A DNA stretch of 64,000 bases, taken from positions 6,324,001-6,388,000 of the forward strand of contig CANUEZ040000191.1 of the NCBI GenBank assembly GCA_948099385.1, written 5' to 3'. This document shows positions 39,057 to 52,700 of the stretch, piece after piece (position 1 is the first letter of the stretch; the number at the start of each line of letters is the position of its first letter). The translations under genes and the position numbers were made by a program. Below the pieces are notes generated by a model, which was given only the letters and a program-made list of their open reading frames with translations, was not told where the DNA came from and made no database searches. The DNA comes from Fasciola hepatica (lineage: Eukaryota; Platyhelminthes; Trematoda; Plagiorchiida; Fasciolidae).

Positions 39057-42000
39057 CGATATGGCTCTGAACGCTTTGTTCAACATATACACTACATGAT
39101 ATAGCACACTCCCCAAACTGGCTTCGGCTTTCAAATTGGCTTTTTACGGTGAGAACCAAATTCTCGCACACAGATCCAATCCTATGTTCCATCACTTCTC
39201 CATTTATGGGCCTAAGTAAAACCCAGGCATTCCCTTATGAACAATCCACACAAATTGCTCATACAATGCAATTGAGCAGTAGCAGAGTAGATTTGTATAA
39301 TATGATTCTCCATGCAGCTTGAACACTGAACTGACCATTGAAAATTATGGAAGCACTGTACAGCTGTTTGATCCCCTAAGGGAATCATGAGCATTGCAAA
39401 TGGACCGAGTCCACACGGGGACACGTACAAGGGTTGGGGTGATTGATTGTCAATAGAACACCCGAACCACAAGGCTATCCGATATGGCTCCGAACGCTTT
39501 GTTCAACATATACACTACATGATATAGCACACTCACCAAACTGGCTTCGGCTTTCAAATTGGCTTTTTACGGTGAGAACCAAATTCTCGCACACAGATCC
39601 AATCCTATGTTCCATCACTTCTCCATTTATGGGCCTAAGTAAAACCAAGGCATTCCCTTAGGAACAATCCACACAAATTGCTGATACAATGCAATTGAGC
39701 AGTAGCAGAGTAGATTTGTATAATATGATTCTCCATGCAGCTTGAACACTGAACTGACCATTGAAAATTATGGAAGCACTGTACAGCTGTTTGATCCCCT
39801 AAGGGAATCATGAGCATTGCAAATGGACCGAGTCCACACGGGGACACGTACAAGGGTTGGAGTGAACGATTGTCAATAGAACACCCGAACCACAAGGCTA
39901 TCCGAAATGGCTCTAAACGCTTTGTTCAACATATACACTACATGATATAGCACACTCCCCAAACTGGCTTCGGCTTTCAAATTGGCTTTTTACGGTGAGA
40001 ACCAAATTCTCGCACACCGATCCAATCCTATGTTCCATCACTTCTCCATTTATGGGCCTAAGTAAAACCAAGGCATTCCCTTATGAACAATCCACACAAA
40101 TTGCTGATACAATGCAATTGAGCAGTAGCAGAGTAGATTTGTATAATATGATTCTCCATGCCGCTTGAACACTGAACTGACCATTGAAAATGATGGAAGC
40201 ACTGTACAGCTGTTTGATCCGCTAAGGGAATCATGAGCATTGCAAATGGACCGAGTCCACACGGGGACACGTACAAGGGTTGGGGTGATTGATTGTCAAT
40301 AGAACACCCGAACAACAAGGCTAGGCGATATGGCTCTGAACGCTTTGTTCAACATATACACTACATGATATAGCACACTCCCCAAACTGGCTTCGGATTT
40401 CAAATTGGCTTTTTACGGTGAGAACCAAATTCTCGCACACCGATCCAATCCTATGTTCCATCACTTCTCCATTTATGGGCCTAAGTAAAACCGAGGCATT
40501 CCCTTATGAACAATCCACACAAATTGCTGATACAATGCAATTGAGCAGTAGCAGAGTAGATTTGTATAATATGATTCTCCATGCAGCTTGAACACTGAAC
40601 TGACCATTGAAAATTATGGAAGCACTGTACAGCTGTTTGATCCCCTAAGGGAATCATGAGCATTGCAAATGGACCGAGTCCACACGGGGACACGTACAAG
40701 GGTTGGGGTGAACGATTGTCAATAGAACACCCGAACCACAAGGCTATCCGATATGGGTCTCAACGCTTTGTTCAACATATACACTACATGATATAGCACA
40801 CTCCCCAAACTGGCTTCGGCTTTCAAATTGGCTTTTTACGGTGAGAACCAAATTCTCGCACACCGATCCAATCCTATGTTCCATCACTTCTCCATTTATG
40901 GGCCTAAGTAAAACCAAGGCATTCCCTTATGAACAATCCACACAAATTGCTGATACAATGCAATTGAGCAGTAGCAGAGTAGATTTGTATAATATGATTC
41001 TCCATGCAGCTTGAACACTGAACTGACCATTGAAAATTATGGAAGCACTGTACAGCTGTTTGATCCCCTAAGGGAATCATGAGCATTGCAAATGGACCGA
41101 GTCCACACGGGGACACGTACAAGGGTTGGGGTGATTGATTGTCAATAGAACACCCGAACCACAAGGCTATCCGATATGGCTCTGAACGCTTTGTTCAACA
41201 TATACACTACATGATATAGCACACTCCCCAAACTGGCTTCGGCTTTCAAATTGGCTTTTTACGGTGAGAACCAAATTCTCGCACACCGATCCAATCCTAT
41301 GTTCCATCACTTCTCCATTTATGGGCCTAAGTAAAACCGAGGCATTCCCTTATGAACAATCCACACAAATTGCTGATACAATGCAATTGAGCAGTAGCAG
41401 AGTAGATTTGTATAATATGATTCTCCATGCAGCTTGAACACTGAACTGACCATTGAAAATTATGAAAGCACTGTACAGCTGTTTGATCCGCTAAGGGAAT
41501 AATGAGCATTGCAAATGGACCGAGTCCACACGGGGACACGTACAAGGGTTGGGGTGAACGATTGTCAATAGAACACCCGAACCACAAGGCTATCCGATAT
41601 GGCTCCGAACGCTTTGTTCAACATATACACTACATGATATAGCACACTCCCCAAACTGGCTTCGGCTTTCAAATTGGCTTTGAACGGTAACAACCAAATT
41701 CTCGCACACCGATCCAATCCTATGTTCTATCACTTCTCCATTTATGGGCCTAAGTAAAACCGAGGCATTCCCTTATGAACAATCCACACAAATTGCTGAT
41801 ACAATGCAATTGAGCAGTAGCAGAGTAGATTTGTATAATATGATTCTCCATGCAGCTTGAACACTGAACTGACCATTGAAAATTATGAAAGCACTGTACA
41901 GCTGTTTGATCCCCTAAGGGAATCATGAGCATTGCAAATGGACCGAGTCCACACGGGGACACGTACAAGGGTTGGGGTGATTGATTGTCAATAGAACACC

Positions 42001-43248
42001 CGAACAACAAGGCTAGGCGATATGGCTCTGAACGCTTTGTTCAACATATACACTACATGATATAGCACACTCCCCAAACTGGCTTCGGCTTTCAAATTGG
42101 CTTTTTACGGTGAGAACCAAATTCTCGCACACAGATCCAATCCTATGTTCCATCACTTCTCCATTTATGGGCCTAAGTAAAACCCAGGCATTCCCTTATG
42201 AACAATCCACACAAATTGCTCATACAATGCAATTGAGCAGTAGCAGAGTAGATTTGTATAATATGATTCTCCATGCAGCTTGAACACTGAACTGACCATT
42301 GAAAATTATGGAAGCACTGTACAGCTGTTTGATCCCCTAAGGGAATCATGAGCATTGCAAATGGACCGAGTCCACACGGGGACACGTACAAGGGTTGGGG
42401 TGATTGATTGTCAATAGAACACCCGAACCACAAGGCTATCCGATATGGCTCCGAACGCTTTGTTCAACATATACACTACATGATATAGCACACTCACCAA
42501 ACTGGCTTCGGCTTTCAAATTGGCTTTTTACGGTGAGAACCAAATTCTCGCACACAGATCCAATCCTATGTTCCATCACTTCTCCATTTATGGGCCTAAG
42601 TAAAACCAAGGCATTCCCTTAGGAACAATCCACACAAATTGCTGATACAATGCAATTGAGCAGTAGCAGAGTAGATTTGTATAATATGATTCTCCATGCA
42701 GCTTGAACACTGAACTGACCATTGAAAATATGGAAGCACTGTACAGCTGTTTGATCCCCTAAGGGAATCATGAGCATTGCAAATGGACCGAGTCCACACG
42801 GGGACACGTACAAGGGTTGGAGTGAACGATTGTCAATAGAACACCCGAACCACAAGGCTATCCGAAATGGCTCTAAACGCTTTGTTCAACATATACACTA
42901 CATGATATAGCACACTCCCCAAACTGGCTTCGGCTTTCAAATTGGCTTTTTACGGTGAGAACCAAATTCTCGCACACCGATCCAATCCTATGTTCCATCA
43001 CTTCTCCATTTATGGGCCTAAGTAAAACCAAGGCATTCCCTTATGAACAATCCACACAAATTGCTGATACAATGCAATTGAGCAGTAGCAGAGTAGATTT
43101 GTATAATATGATTCTCCATGCCGCTTGAACACTGAACTGACCATTGAAAATGATGGAAGCACTGTACAGCTGTTTGATCCGCTAAGGGAATCATGAGCAT
43201 TGCAAATGGACCGAGTCCACACGGGGACACGTACAAGGGTTGGGGTGA
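39057..43248. repeat. 2961-bp (7-unit) offset repeat: 39057-40288 with 42018-43248
   Basis: About 1.23 kb is shared, including private variants CACTCACCAAACTGG, GGCTCCGAACG, CCCTTAGGAAC, GTTGGAGTGAACG, CCGAAATGGCTCTAAACG and CATGCCGCTTG. The only difference I saw is a 1-bp deletion in the second copy near 42728. The match begins after GGCTAGGCG/GGCTATCCG at 42016/39055 and ends at GGGGTGATTG/GGGGTGAACG (40289/43249). The 1.7 kb between the copies is not a continuation of the repeat, so later exchange has replaced part of it or the match is a conversion tract. Confidence 0.83.
41670..41700. repeat. B-to-A switch in a monomer tail
   Basis: The tail of unit 41336 starts as B (CTTTCAAATTGGCTTT) and continues as A (GAACGGTAACAACC). 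The switch lies in the shared CTTT just before GAACGG. This is the reciprocal of the A-to-B switches at 5857, 13052 and 33647, and is the only such junction noticed in the B core. Confidence 0.72.
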
Positions 43249-44295
43249 ACGATTGTCAATAGAACACCCGAACAACAAGGCTAGCCGATATGGCTCTCAA
43301 CGCTTTGTTCAACATATACACTACATGATATAGCACACTCCCCAAACTGGCTTCGGCTTTCAAATTGGCTTTTTACGGTGAGAACCAAATTCTCGCACAC
43401 CGATCCAATCCTATGTTCCATCACTTCTCTATTCATGGGCCTAAGTAAAACCAAGGCATTCCCTTAGGAACAATCCACACAAATTGCTGATACACTGCAA
43501 TTGAGCAGTAGCATAGTAGATTTGTATAATATGATTCTCCATGCAGCTTGAACACTGAACTGACCATTGAAAATGATGGAAGCACTGTACAGCTGTTTGA
43601 TCCCCTAAGGGAATCATGAGCATTGCAAATGGACCGAGTCCACACGGGGACACGTACAAGGGTTGGGGTGATTGATTGTCAATAGAACACCCGAACCACA
43701 AGGCTATCCGATATGGCTCTCAACGCTTTGTTCAACATATACACTACATGATATAGCACACTCCCCAAACTGGCTTCGGATTTCAAATTGGCTTTTTACG
43801 GTGAGAACCAAATTCTCGCACACCGATCCAATCCTATGTTCCATCACTTCTCCATTTATGGGCCTAAGTAAAACCAAGACATTCCCTTATGAACAATCCA
43901 CACAAATTGCTGATACAATGCAATTGGGCAGTAGCAGAGTAGATTTGTATAATATGATTCTCCATGCAGCTTGAACACTGAACTGACCATTGAAAATGAT
44001 GGAAGCACTGTACAGCTGTTTGATCCCCTAAGGGAATCATGAGCATTGCAAATGGACCGAGTCCACACGGGGACACGTACAAGGGTTGGGGTGAACGATT
44101 GTCAATAGAACACCCGAACCACAAGGCTATCCGATATGGCTCTCAACGCTTTGTTCAACATATACACTACATGATATAGCACACTCCCCAAACTGGCTTC
44201 GGCTTTCAAATTGGCTTTTTACGGTGAGAACCAAATTCTCGCACACCGATCCAATCCTATGTTCCATCACTTCTCCATTTATGGGCCTAAGTAAA

Positions 44296-46410
44296 ACCAA
44301 GGCATTCCCTTAGGAACAATCCACACAAATTGCTGATACAATGCAATTGAGCAGTAGCAGAGTAGATTTGTATAATATGATTCTCCATGCAGCTTGAACA
44401 CTGAACTGACCATTGAAAATTATGGAAGCACTGTACAGCTGTTTGATCCGCTAAGGGAATAATGAGCATTGCAAATGGACCGAGTCCACACGGGGACACG
44501 TACAAGGGTTGGGGTGATTGATTGTAAATAGAACACCCGAACCACAAGGCTATCCGATATGGCTCTCAACGCTTTGTTCAACATATACACTACATGATAT
44601 AGCACACTCCCCAAACTGGCTTCGGCTTTCAAATTGGCTTTTTACGGTGAGAACCAAATTCTCGCACACAGATCCAATCCTATGTTCCATCACTTCTCCA
44701 TTTATGGGCCTAAGTAAAACCGAGGCATTCCCTTATGAACAATCCACACAAATTGCTCATACAATGCAATTGAGCAGTAGCAGAGTAGATTTGTATAATA
44801 TGATTCTCCATGCAGCTTGAACACTGAACTGACCATTGAAAATGATGGGAGCACTGTACAGCTGATTGATCCCCTAAGGGAATCATGAGCATTGCAAATG
44901 GACCGAGTCCACACGGGGACACGTACAAGGGTTGGGGTGAACGATTGTCAATAGAACACTCGAACCACAAGGCTATCCGATATGGCTCTGAACGCTTTGT
45001 TCAACATATACACTACATGATATAGCACACTCCCCAAACTGGCTTCGGCTTTCAAATTGGCTTTTTACGGTGAGAACCAAATTCTCGCACACAGATCCAA
45101 TCCTATGTTCCATCACTTCTCCATGTATGGGCCTAAGTAAAACCAAGGCATTCCCTTATGAACAATCCACACAAATTGCTCATACAATGCAATTGAGCAG
45201 TAGCAGAGTAGATTTGTATAATATGATTCTCCATGCAGCTTGAACACTGAACTGACCATTGAAAATTATGGAAGCACTGTACAGCTGTTTGATCCCCTAA
45301 GGGAATCATGAGCATTGCAAATGGACCGAGTCCACACGGGGACACGTACAAGGGTTGGGGTGAACGATTGTCAATAGAACACCCGAACCACAAGGCTATC
45401 CGAAATGGCTCTAAACGCTTTGTTCAACATATACACTACATGATATAGCACACTCCCCAAACTGGCTTCGGCTTTCAAATTGGCTTTTTACGGTGAGAAC
45501 CAAATTCTCGCACACCGATCCAATCCTATGTTCCATCACTTCTCCATTTATGGGCCTAAGTAAAACCAAGGCATTCCCTTATGAACAATCCACACAAATT
45601 GCTGATACAATGCAATTGAGCAGTAGCAGAGTAGATTTGTATAATATGATTCTCCATGCAGCTTGAACACTGAACTGACCATTGAAAATTATGGAAGCAC
45701 TGTACAGCTGTTTGATCCGCTAAGGGAATAATGAGCATTGCAAATGGACCGAGTCCACACGGGGACACGTACAAGGGTTGGGGTGATTGATTGTAAATAG
45801 AACCCCCGAACCACAAGGCTATCCGATATGGCTCTGAACGCTTTGTTCAACATATACACTACATGATATACCACACTCACCAAACTGGCTTCGGCTTTCA
45901 AATTGGCTTTTTACGGTGAGAACCAAATTCTCGCACACAGATCCAATCCTATGTTCCATCACTTCTCCATGTATGGGCCTAAGTAAAACCAAGGCATTCC
46001 CTTATGAACAATCCACACAAATTGCTCATACAATGCAATTGAGCAGTAGCAGAGTAGATTTGTATAATATGATTCTCCATGCAGCTTGAACACTGAACTG
46101 ACCATTGAAAATTATGGAAGCACTGTACAGCTGTTTGATCCCCTAAGGGAATCATGAGCATTGCAAATGGACCGAGTCCACACGGGGACACGTACAAGGG
46201 TTGGGGTGAACGATTGTCAATAGAACACCCGAACCACAAGGCTATCCGATATGGCTCTGAACGCTTTGTTCAACATATACACTACATGATATAGCACACT
46301 CCCCAAACTGGCTTCGGATTTCAAATTGGCTTTTTACGGTGAGAACCAAATTCTCGCACACAGATCCAATCCTATGATCCATCACTTCTCCATTTATGGG
46401 CCTAAGTAAA
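44296..46410. repeat. 1269-bp (3-unit) offset repeat
   Basis: Units 44296 and 45565 share GGGAATAATGAGC and the otherwise rare ATTGATTGTAAATAG (marker base at 44526 and 45795, 1269 bp apart). The copies differ at several sites: CCCTTAGGAAC against CCCTTATGAAC, GAACACCCG against GAACCCCCG, and CATGATATAGC against CATGATATACC. Confidence 0.72.
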
Positions 46411-49400
46411 ACCCAGGCATTCCCTTAGGAACAATCCACACAAATTGCTGATACAATGCAATTGAGCAGTAGCAGAGTAGATTTGTATAATATGATTCTC
46501 CATGCAGCTTGAACACTGAACTGACCATTGAAAATTATGGAAGCACTGTACAGCTGTTTGATCCCCTAAGGGAATCATGAGCATTGCAAATGGACCGAGT
46601 TCACACGGGGACACGTACAAGGGTTGGGGTGATTGATTGTCAATAGAACACCCGAACAACAAGGCTAGCCGATATGGCTCTGAACGCTTTGTTCAACATA
46701 TACACTACATGATATAGCACACCCACCAAACTGGCTTCGGCTTTCAAATTGGCTTTTTACGGTGAGAACCAAATTCTCGCACACCGATCCAATCCTATGT
46801 TCCATCACTTCTCCATTTATGGGCCTAAGTAAAACCGAGGCATTCCCTTATGAACAATCCACACAAATTGCTGATACAATGCAATTGAGCAGTAGCAGGG
46901 TAGATTTGTATAATATGATTCTCCATGCAGCTTGAACACTGAACTGACCATTGAAAATTATGGAAGCACTGTACAGCTGTTTGATCCCCTAAGGGAATCA
47001 TGAGCATTGCAAATGGACCGAGTCCACACGGGGACACGTACAAGGGTTGGGGTGAACGATTGTCAATAGAACACCCGAACCACAAGGCTATCCGATATGG
47101 CTCTGAACGCTTTGTTCAACATATACACTACATGATATACCACACTCACCAAACTGGCTTCGGCTTTCAAATTGGCTTTTTACGGTGAGAACCAAATTCT
47201 CGCACACAGATCCAATCCTATGTTCCATCACTTCTCCATGTATGGGCCTAAGTAAAACCAAGGCATTCCCTTATGAACAATCCACACAAATTGCTCATAC
47301 AATGCAATTGAGCAGTAGCAGAGTAGATTTGTATAATATGATTCTCCATGCAGCTTGAACACTGAACTGACCATTGAAAATTATGGAAGCACTGTACAGC
47401 TGTTTGATCCCCTAAGGGAATCATGAGCATTGCAAATGGACCGAGTCCACACGGGGACACGTACAAGGGTTGGGGTGAACGATTGTCAATAGAACACCCG
47501 AACCACAAGGCTATCCGATATGGCTCTGAACGCTTTGTTCAACATATACAATACATGATATAGCACAATCCCCAAATTGGATTCGGCTTTCGCTTTCGCT
47601 TTGAACGGTAACAACCAAATTCTCGCACATCGATCCAATCCTATGTTCCATCACTTCTCCATTTATGGGCCTTAGTAAAACCAAGGCATTCCCTTATGAA
47701 CAATCCCCACACAGATTGCTCATACAATGCAATAGAGCAGTAGCAGAGTAGATTTGTATAATATGATTCTCCATGCAGCTTGAACACTGAACTGACCATT
47801 GAAAATTATGGAAGCACTGTACAGCTGTTTGATCCCCTAAGGGAATCATGAGCATTGCAAATGGACCGAGTCCACACGGGGACACGTACAAGGGTTGGGG
47901 TGAACGATTGTCAATAGAACACCCGAACCACAAGGCTATCCGATATGGCTCTGAACGCTTTGTTCAACATATACACTACATGATATAGCACACTCCCCAA
48001 ACTGGCTTCGGATTTCAAATTGGCTTTTTACGGTGAGAACCAAATTCTCGCACACAGATCCAATCCTATGATCCATCACTTCTCCATTTATGGGCCTAAG
48101 TAAAACCCAGGCATTCCCTTATGAACAATCCATACAAATTGCTGATACAATGCAATTGAGCAGTAGCAGAGTAGATTTGTATAATATGATTCTCCATGCA
48201 GCTTGAACACTGAACTGACCATTGAAAATTATGGAAGCACTGTACAGCTGTTTGATCCCCTAAGGGAATCATGAGCATTGCAAATGGACCGAGTTCACAC
48301 GGGGACACGTACAAGGGTTGGGGTGATTGATTGTCAATAGAACACCCGAACAACAAGGCTAGCCGATATGGCTCTGAACGCTTTGTTCAACATATACACT
48401 ACATGATATAGCACACCCACCAAACTGGCTTCGGCTTTCAAATTGGCTTTTTACGGTGAGAACCAAATTCTCGCACACCGATCCAATCCTATGTTCCATC
48501 ACTTCTCCATTTATGGGCCTAAGTAAAACCGAGGCATTCCCTTATGAACAATCCACACAAATTGCTGATACAATGCAATTGAGCAGTAGCAGGGTAGATT
48601 TGTATAATATGATTCTCCATGCAGCTTGAACACTGAACTGACCATTGAAAATTATGGAAGCACTGTACAGCTGTTTGATCCCCTAAGGGAATCATGAGCA
48701 TTGCAAATGGACCGAGTCCACACGGGGACACGTACAAGGGTTGGGGTGAACGATTGTCAATAGAACACCCGAACCACAAGGCTATCCGATATGGCTCTGA
48801 ACGCTTTGTTCAACATATACACTACATGATATACCACACTCACCAAACTGGCTTCGGCTTTCAAATTGGCTTTTTACGGTGAGAACCAAATTCTCGCACA
48901 CAGATCCAATCCTATGTTCCATCACTTCTCCATGTATGGGCCTAAGTAAAACCAAGGCATTCCCTTATGAACAATCCACACAAATTGCTCATACAATGCA
49001 ATTGAGCAGTAGCAGAGTAGATTTGTATAATATGATTCTCCATGCAGCTTGAACACTGAACTGACCATTGAAAATTATGGAAGCACTGTACAGCTGTTTG
49101 ATCCCCTAAGGGAATCATGAGCATTGCAAATGGACCGAGTCCACACGGGGACACGTACAAGGGTTGGGGTGAACGATTGTCAATAGAACACCCGAACCAC
49201 AAGGCTATCCGATATGGCTCTGAACGCTTTGTTCAACATATACAATACATGATATAGCACAATCCCCAAATTGGATTCGGCTTTCGCTTTCGCTTTGAAC
49301 GGTAACAACCAAATTCTCGCACATCGATCCAATCCTATGTTCCATCACTTCTCCATTTATGGGCCTTAGTAAAACCAAGGCATTCCCTTATGAACAATCC

Positions 49401-49597
49401 CCACACAGATTGCTCATACAATGCAATAGAGCAGTAGCAGAGTAGATTTGTATAATATGATTCTCCATGCAGCTTGAACACTGAACTGACCATTGAAAAT
49501 TATGGAAGCACTGTACAGCTGTTTGATCCCCTAAGGGAATCATGAGCATTGCAAATGGACCGAGTCCACACGGGGACACGTACAAGGGTTGGGGTGA
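46041..49597. repeat. 1694-bp (4-unit) tandem duplication
   Basis: Sequence 46041-47903 matches 47735-49597 at an offset of 1694 bp. The copies diverge on the left at 46040/47734 (AATTGAG against AATAGAG) and on the right at 47904/49598 (GGGTGAACG against GGGTGATTG), so the crossover lies within 47735-47903. I saw two differences: G at 46428 against T at 48122, and C at 46439 against T at 48133. Shared private variants include CTATGATCC (46377 and 48071), GACCGAGTTCACACGG, CACACCCACCAAAC, AGCAGGGTAG and an A-type tail (47588 and 49282). Confidence 0.9.
47560..47640. repeat. A-type segment inside the B core (duplicated at about 49254-49334)
   Basis: The end of unit 47257 reads ACAATACATG, CACAATCCCCAAATTGG, then CGCTTTCGCTTTGAACGG and TAACAACC, all subfamily A. 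The start of the same unit (CAAATGGACCGAG, ACGTACAAGG) is B. The next unit starts with the A-like CAATCCCCACACAG. A longer A tract therefore entered the core here and was copied again by the 1694-bp duplication. Confidence 0.78.
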
Positions 49598-49798
49598 TTG
49601 ATTGTCAATAGAACACCCGAACAACAAGGCTAGCCGATATGGCTCTGAACGCTTTGTTCAACATATACACTACATGATATAGCACACCCACCAAACTGGC
49701 TTCGGCTTTCAAATTGGCTTTTTACGGTGAGAACCAAATTCTCGCACACAGATCCAATCCTATGTTCCATCACTTCTCCATTTATGGGACTAAGTAAA

Positions 49799-52700
49799 AC
49801 CGAGGCATTCCCTTATGAACAATCCACACAAATTGCTGATACAATGCAATTGAGCAGTAGCAGAGTAGATTTGTATAATATGATTCTCTATGCAGCTTGA
49901 ACACTGAACTGACCATTGAAAATTATGGAAGCACTTTACAGCTGTTTGATCCGCTAAGGGAATCATGAGCATTGCAAATGGACCGAGTCCACACGGGGAC
50001 ACGTACAAGGGTTGGGGTGAACGATTGTCAATAGAACACCCGAACCACAAGGCTATCCGATATGGCTCTGAACGCTTTGTTCAACATATACACTACATGA
50101 TATACCACACTCACCAAACTGGCTTCGGCTTTCAAATTGGCTTTTTACGGTGAGAACCAAATTCTCGCACACCGATCCAATCCTATGTTCCATCACTTCT
50201 CCATTTATGGGCCTAAGTAAAACCAAGGCATTCCCTTATGAACATTCAACACAAAGTGCTGATACAATGCAATTGAGCAGTAGCAGAGTAGATTTGTATA
50301 ATATGATTCTCCATGCAGCTTGAACACTGAACTGACCATTGAAAATTATGGAAGCACTGTACAGCTGTTTGATCCGCTAAGGGAATAATGAGCATTGCAA
50401 ATGGACCGAGTCCACACGGGGACACGTACAAGGGTTGGGGTGAACGATTGTCAATAGAACACCCGAACAACAAGGCTAGGCGATATGGCTCTGAACGCTT
50501 TGTTCAACATATACACTACATGATATAGCACACTCCCCAAACTGGCTTCGGCTTTCAAATTGGCTTTTTACGGTGAGAACCAAATTCTCGCACACCGATC
50601 CAATCCTATGTTCCATCACTTCTCCATTTATGGGCCTAAGTAAAACCGAGGCATTCCCTTCTGAACAATCCACACAAATTGCAGATACAATGCAATTGAG
50701 CAGTAGCAGAGTAGATTTGTATAATATGATTCTCTATGCAGCTTGAACACTGAACTGACCATTGAAAATTATGGAAGCACTGTACAGCTGTTTGATCCGC
50801 TAAGGGAATCATGAGCATTGCACGTGGACAGAGCCCACACGGGGACACGTACAAGGGTTGGGGTGAACGATTGTCAATAGAACACCCGAACCACAAGGCT
50901 ATCCGATATGGCTCTGAACGCTTTGTTCAACATATACACTACATGATATAGCACACTCCCCAAACTGGCTTCGGCTTTCAAATTGGCTTTTTACGGTGAG
51001 AACCAAATTCTCGCACACCGATCCAATCCTATGTTCCATCACTTCTCCATTTATGGGCCTAAGTAAAACCAAGGCATTCCCTTATGAACATTCCACACAA
51101 ATTGCTGATACAATGCAATTGAGCAGTAGCAGAGTAGATTTGTATAATATGATTCTCCATGCAGCTTGAACACTGAACTGACCATTGAAAATTATGGAAG
51201 CACTGTACAGCTGTTTGATCCCCTAAGGGAATAATGAGCATTGCAAATGGACCGAGTCCACACGGGGACACGTACAAGGGTTGGGGTGAACGATTGTCAA
51301 TAGAACACCCGAACCACAAGGCTATCCGATATGGCTCTGAACGCTTTGTTCAACATATACACTACATGATATAGCACACTCCCCAAACTGGCTTCGGCTT
51401 TCAAATTGGCTTTTTACGGTGAGAACCAAATTCTCGCACACAGATCCAATCCTATGTTCCATCACTTCTCCATTTATGGGCCTAAGTAAAACCGAGGCAT
51501 TCCCTTATGAACAATCCACACAAATTGCTGATACAATGCAATAGAGCAGTAGCAGAGTAGATTTGTATAATATGATTCTCCATGCAGCTTGAACACTGAA
51601 CTGACCATTGAAAATTATGGAAGCACTGTACAGCTGTTTGATCCGCTAAGGGAATCATGAGCATTGCAAATGTACCGAGTCCACACGGGGACACGTACAA
51701 GGGTTGGGGTGAACGATTGTCAATAGAACACCCGAACCACAAGGCTATCCGATATGGCTCTCAACGCTTTGTTCAACATATACACTACATGATATAGCTT
51801 ACTCCCCAAACTGGCTTCGGATTTCAAATTGGCTTTTTACGGTGAGAACCAAATTCTCGCACACCGATCCAATCCTATGTTCCATCACTTCTCCATTTAT
51901 GGGCCTAAGTAAAACCGAGGCATTCCCTTATGAACAATCCACACAAATTGCTGATACAATGCAATTGAGCAGTAGCAGAGTAGATTTGTATAATATGATT
52001 CTCCATGCAGCTTGAACACTGAACTGACCATTGAAAATGATGGAAGCACTGTACAGCTGTTTGATCCCCTAAGGGAATCATGAGCATTGCAAATGGACCG
52101 AGTCCACACGGGGACACGTACAAGGGTTGGGGTGAACGATTGTCAATAGAACACCCGAACCACAAGGCTATCCGATATGGCTCTGAACGCTTTGTTCAAC
52201 ATATACACTACATGATATAGCACACTCCCCAAACTGGCTTCGGCTTTCAAATCGGCTTTTTACGGTGAGAACCAAATTCTCGCACACCGATCCAATCCTA
52301 TGTTCCATCACTTCTCCATTTATGGGCCTAAGTAAAACCCAGGCATTCCCTTATGAACAATCCACACAAATTGCTCATACAATGCAATTGAGCAGTAGCA
52401 GAGTAGATTTGTATAATATGATTCTCCATGCAGCTTGAACACTGAACTGACCATTGAAAATTATGGAAGCACTGTACAGCTGTTTGATCCCCTAAGGGAA
52501 TCATGAGCATTGCAAATGGACCGAGTCCACACGGGGACACGTACAAGGGTTGGGGTGAACGATTGTCAATAGAACACCCGAACCACAAGGCTATCCGATA
52601 TGGCTCTAAACGCTTTGTTCAACATATACACTACATGATATAGCACACTCCCCAAACTGGCTTCGGCTTTCAAATTGGCTTTTTACGGTGAGAACCAAAT

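Larger units (their letters stand above)
29915..42604. repeat. Run of 30 monomers, each exactly 423 bp
   Basis: Unit starts from 29915 to 42605 advance by exactly 423 bp thirty times, with substitutions but no net indel. The run ends with a single-base deletion at about 42728 (GAAAATATGG for GAAAATTATGG), making the unit 42605-43026 422 bp. It is the most length-uniform part of the window and contains the 846, 2115 and 2961-bp higher-order repeats. Confidence 0.85.
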
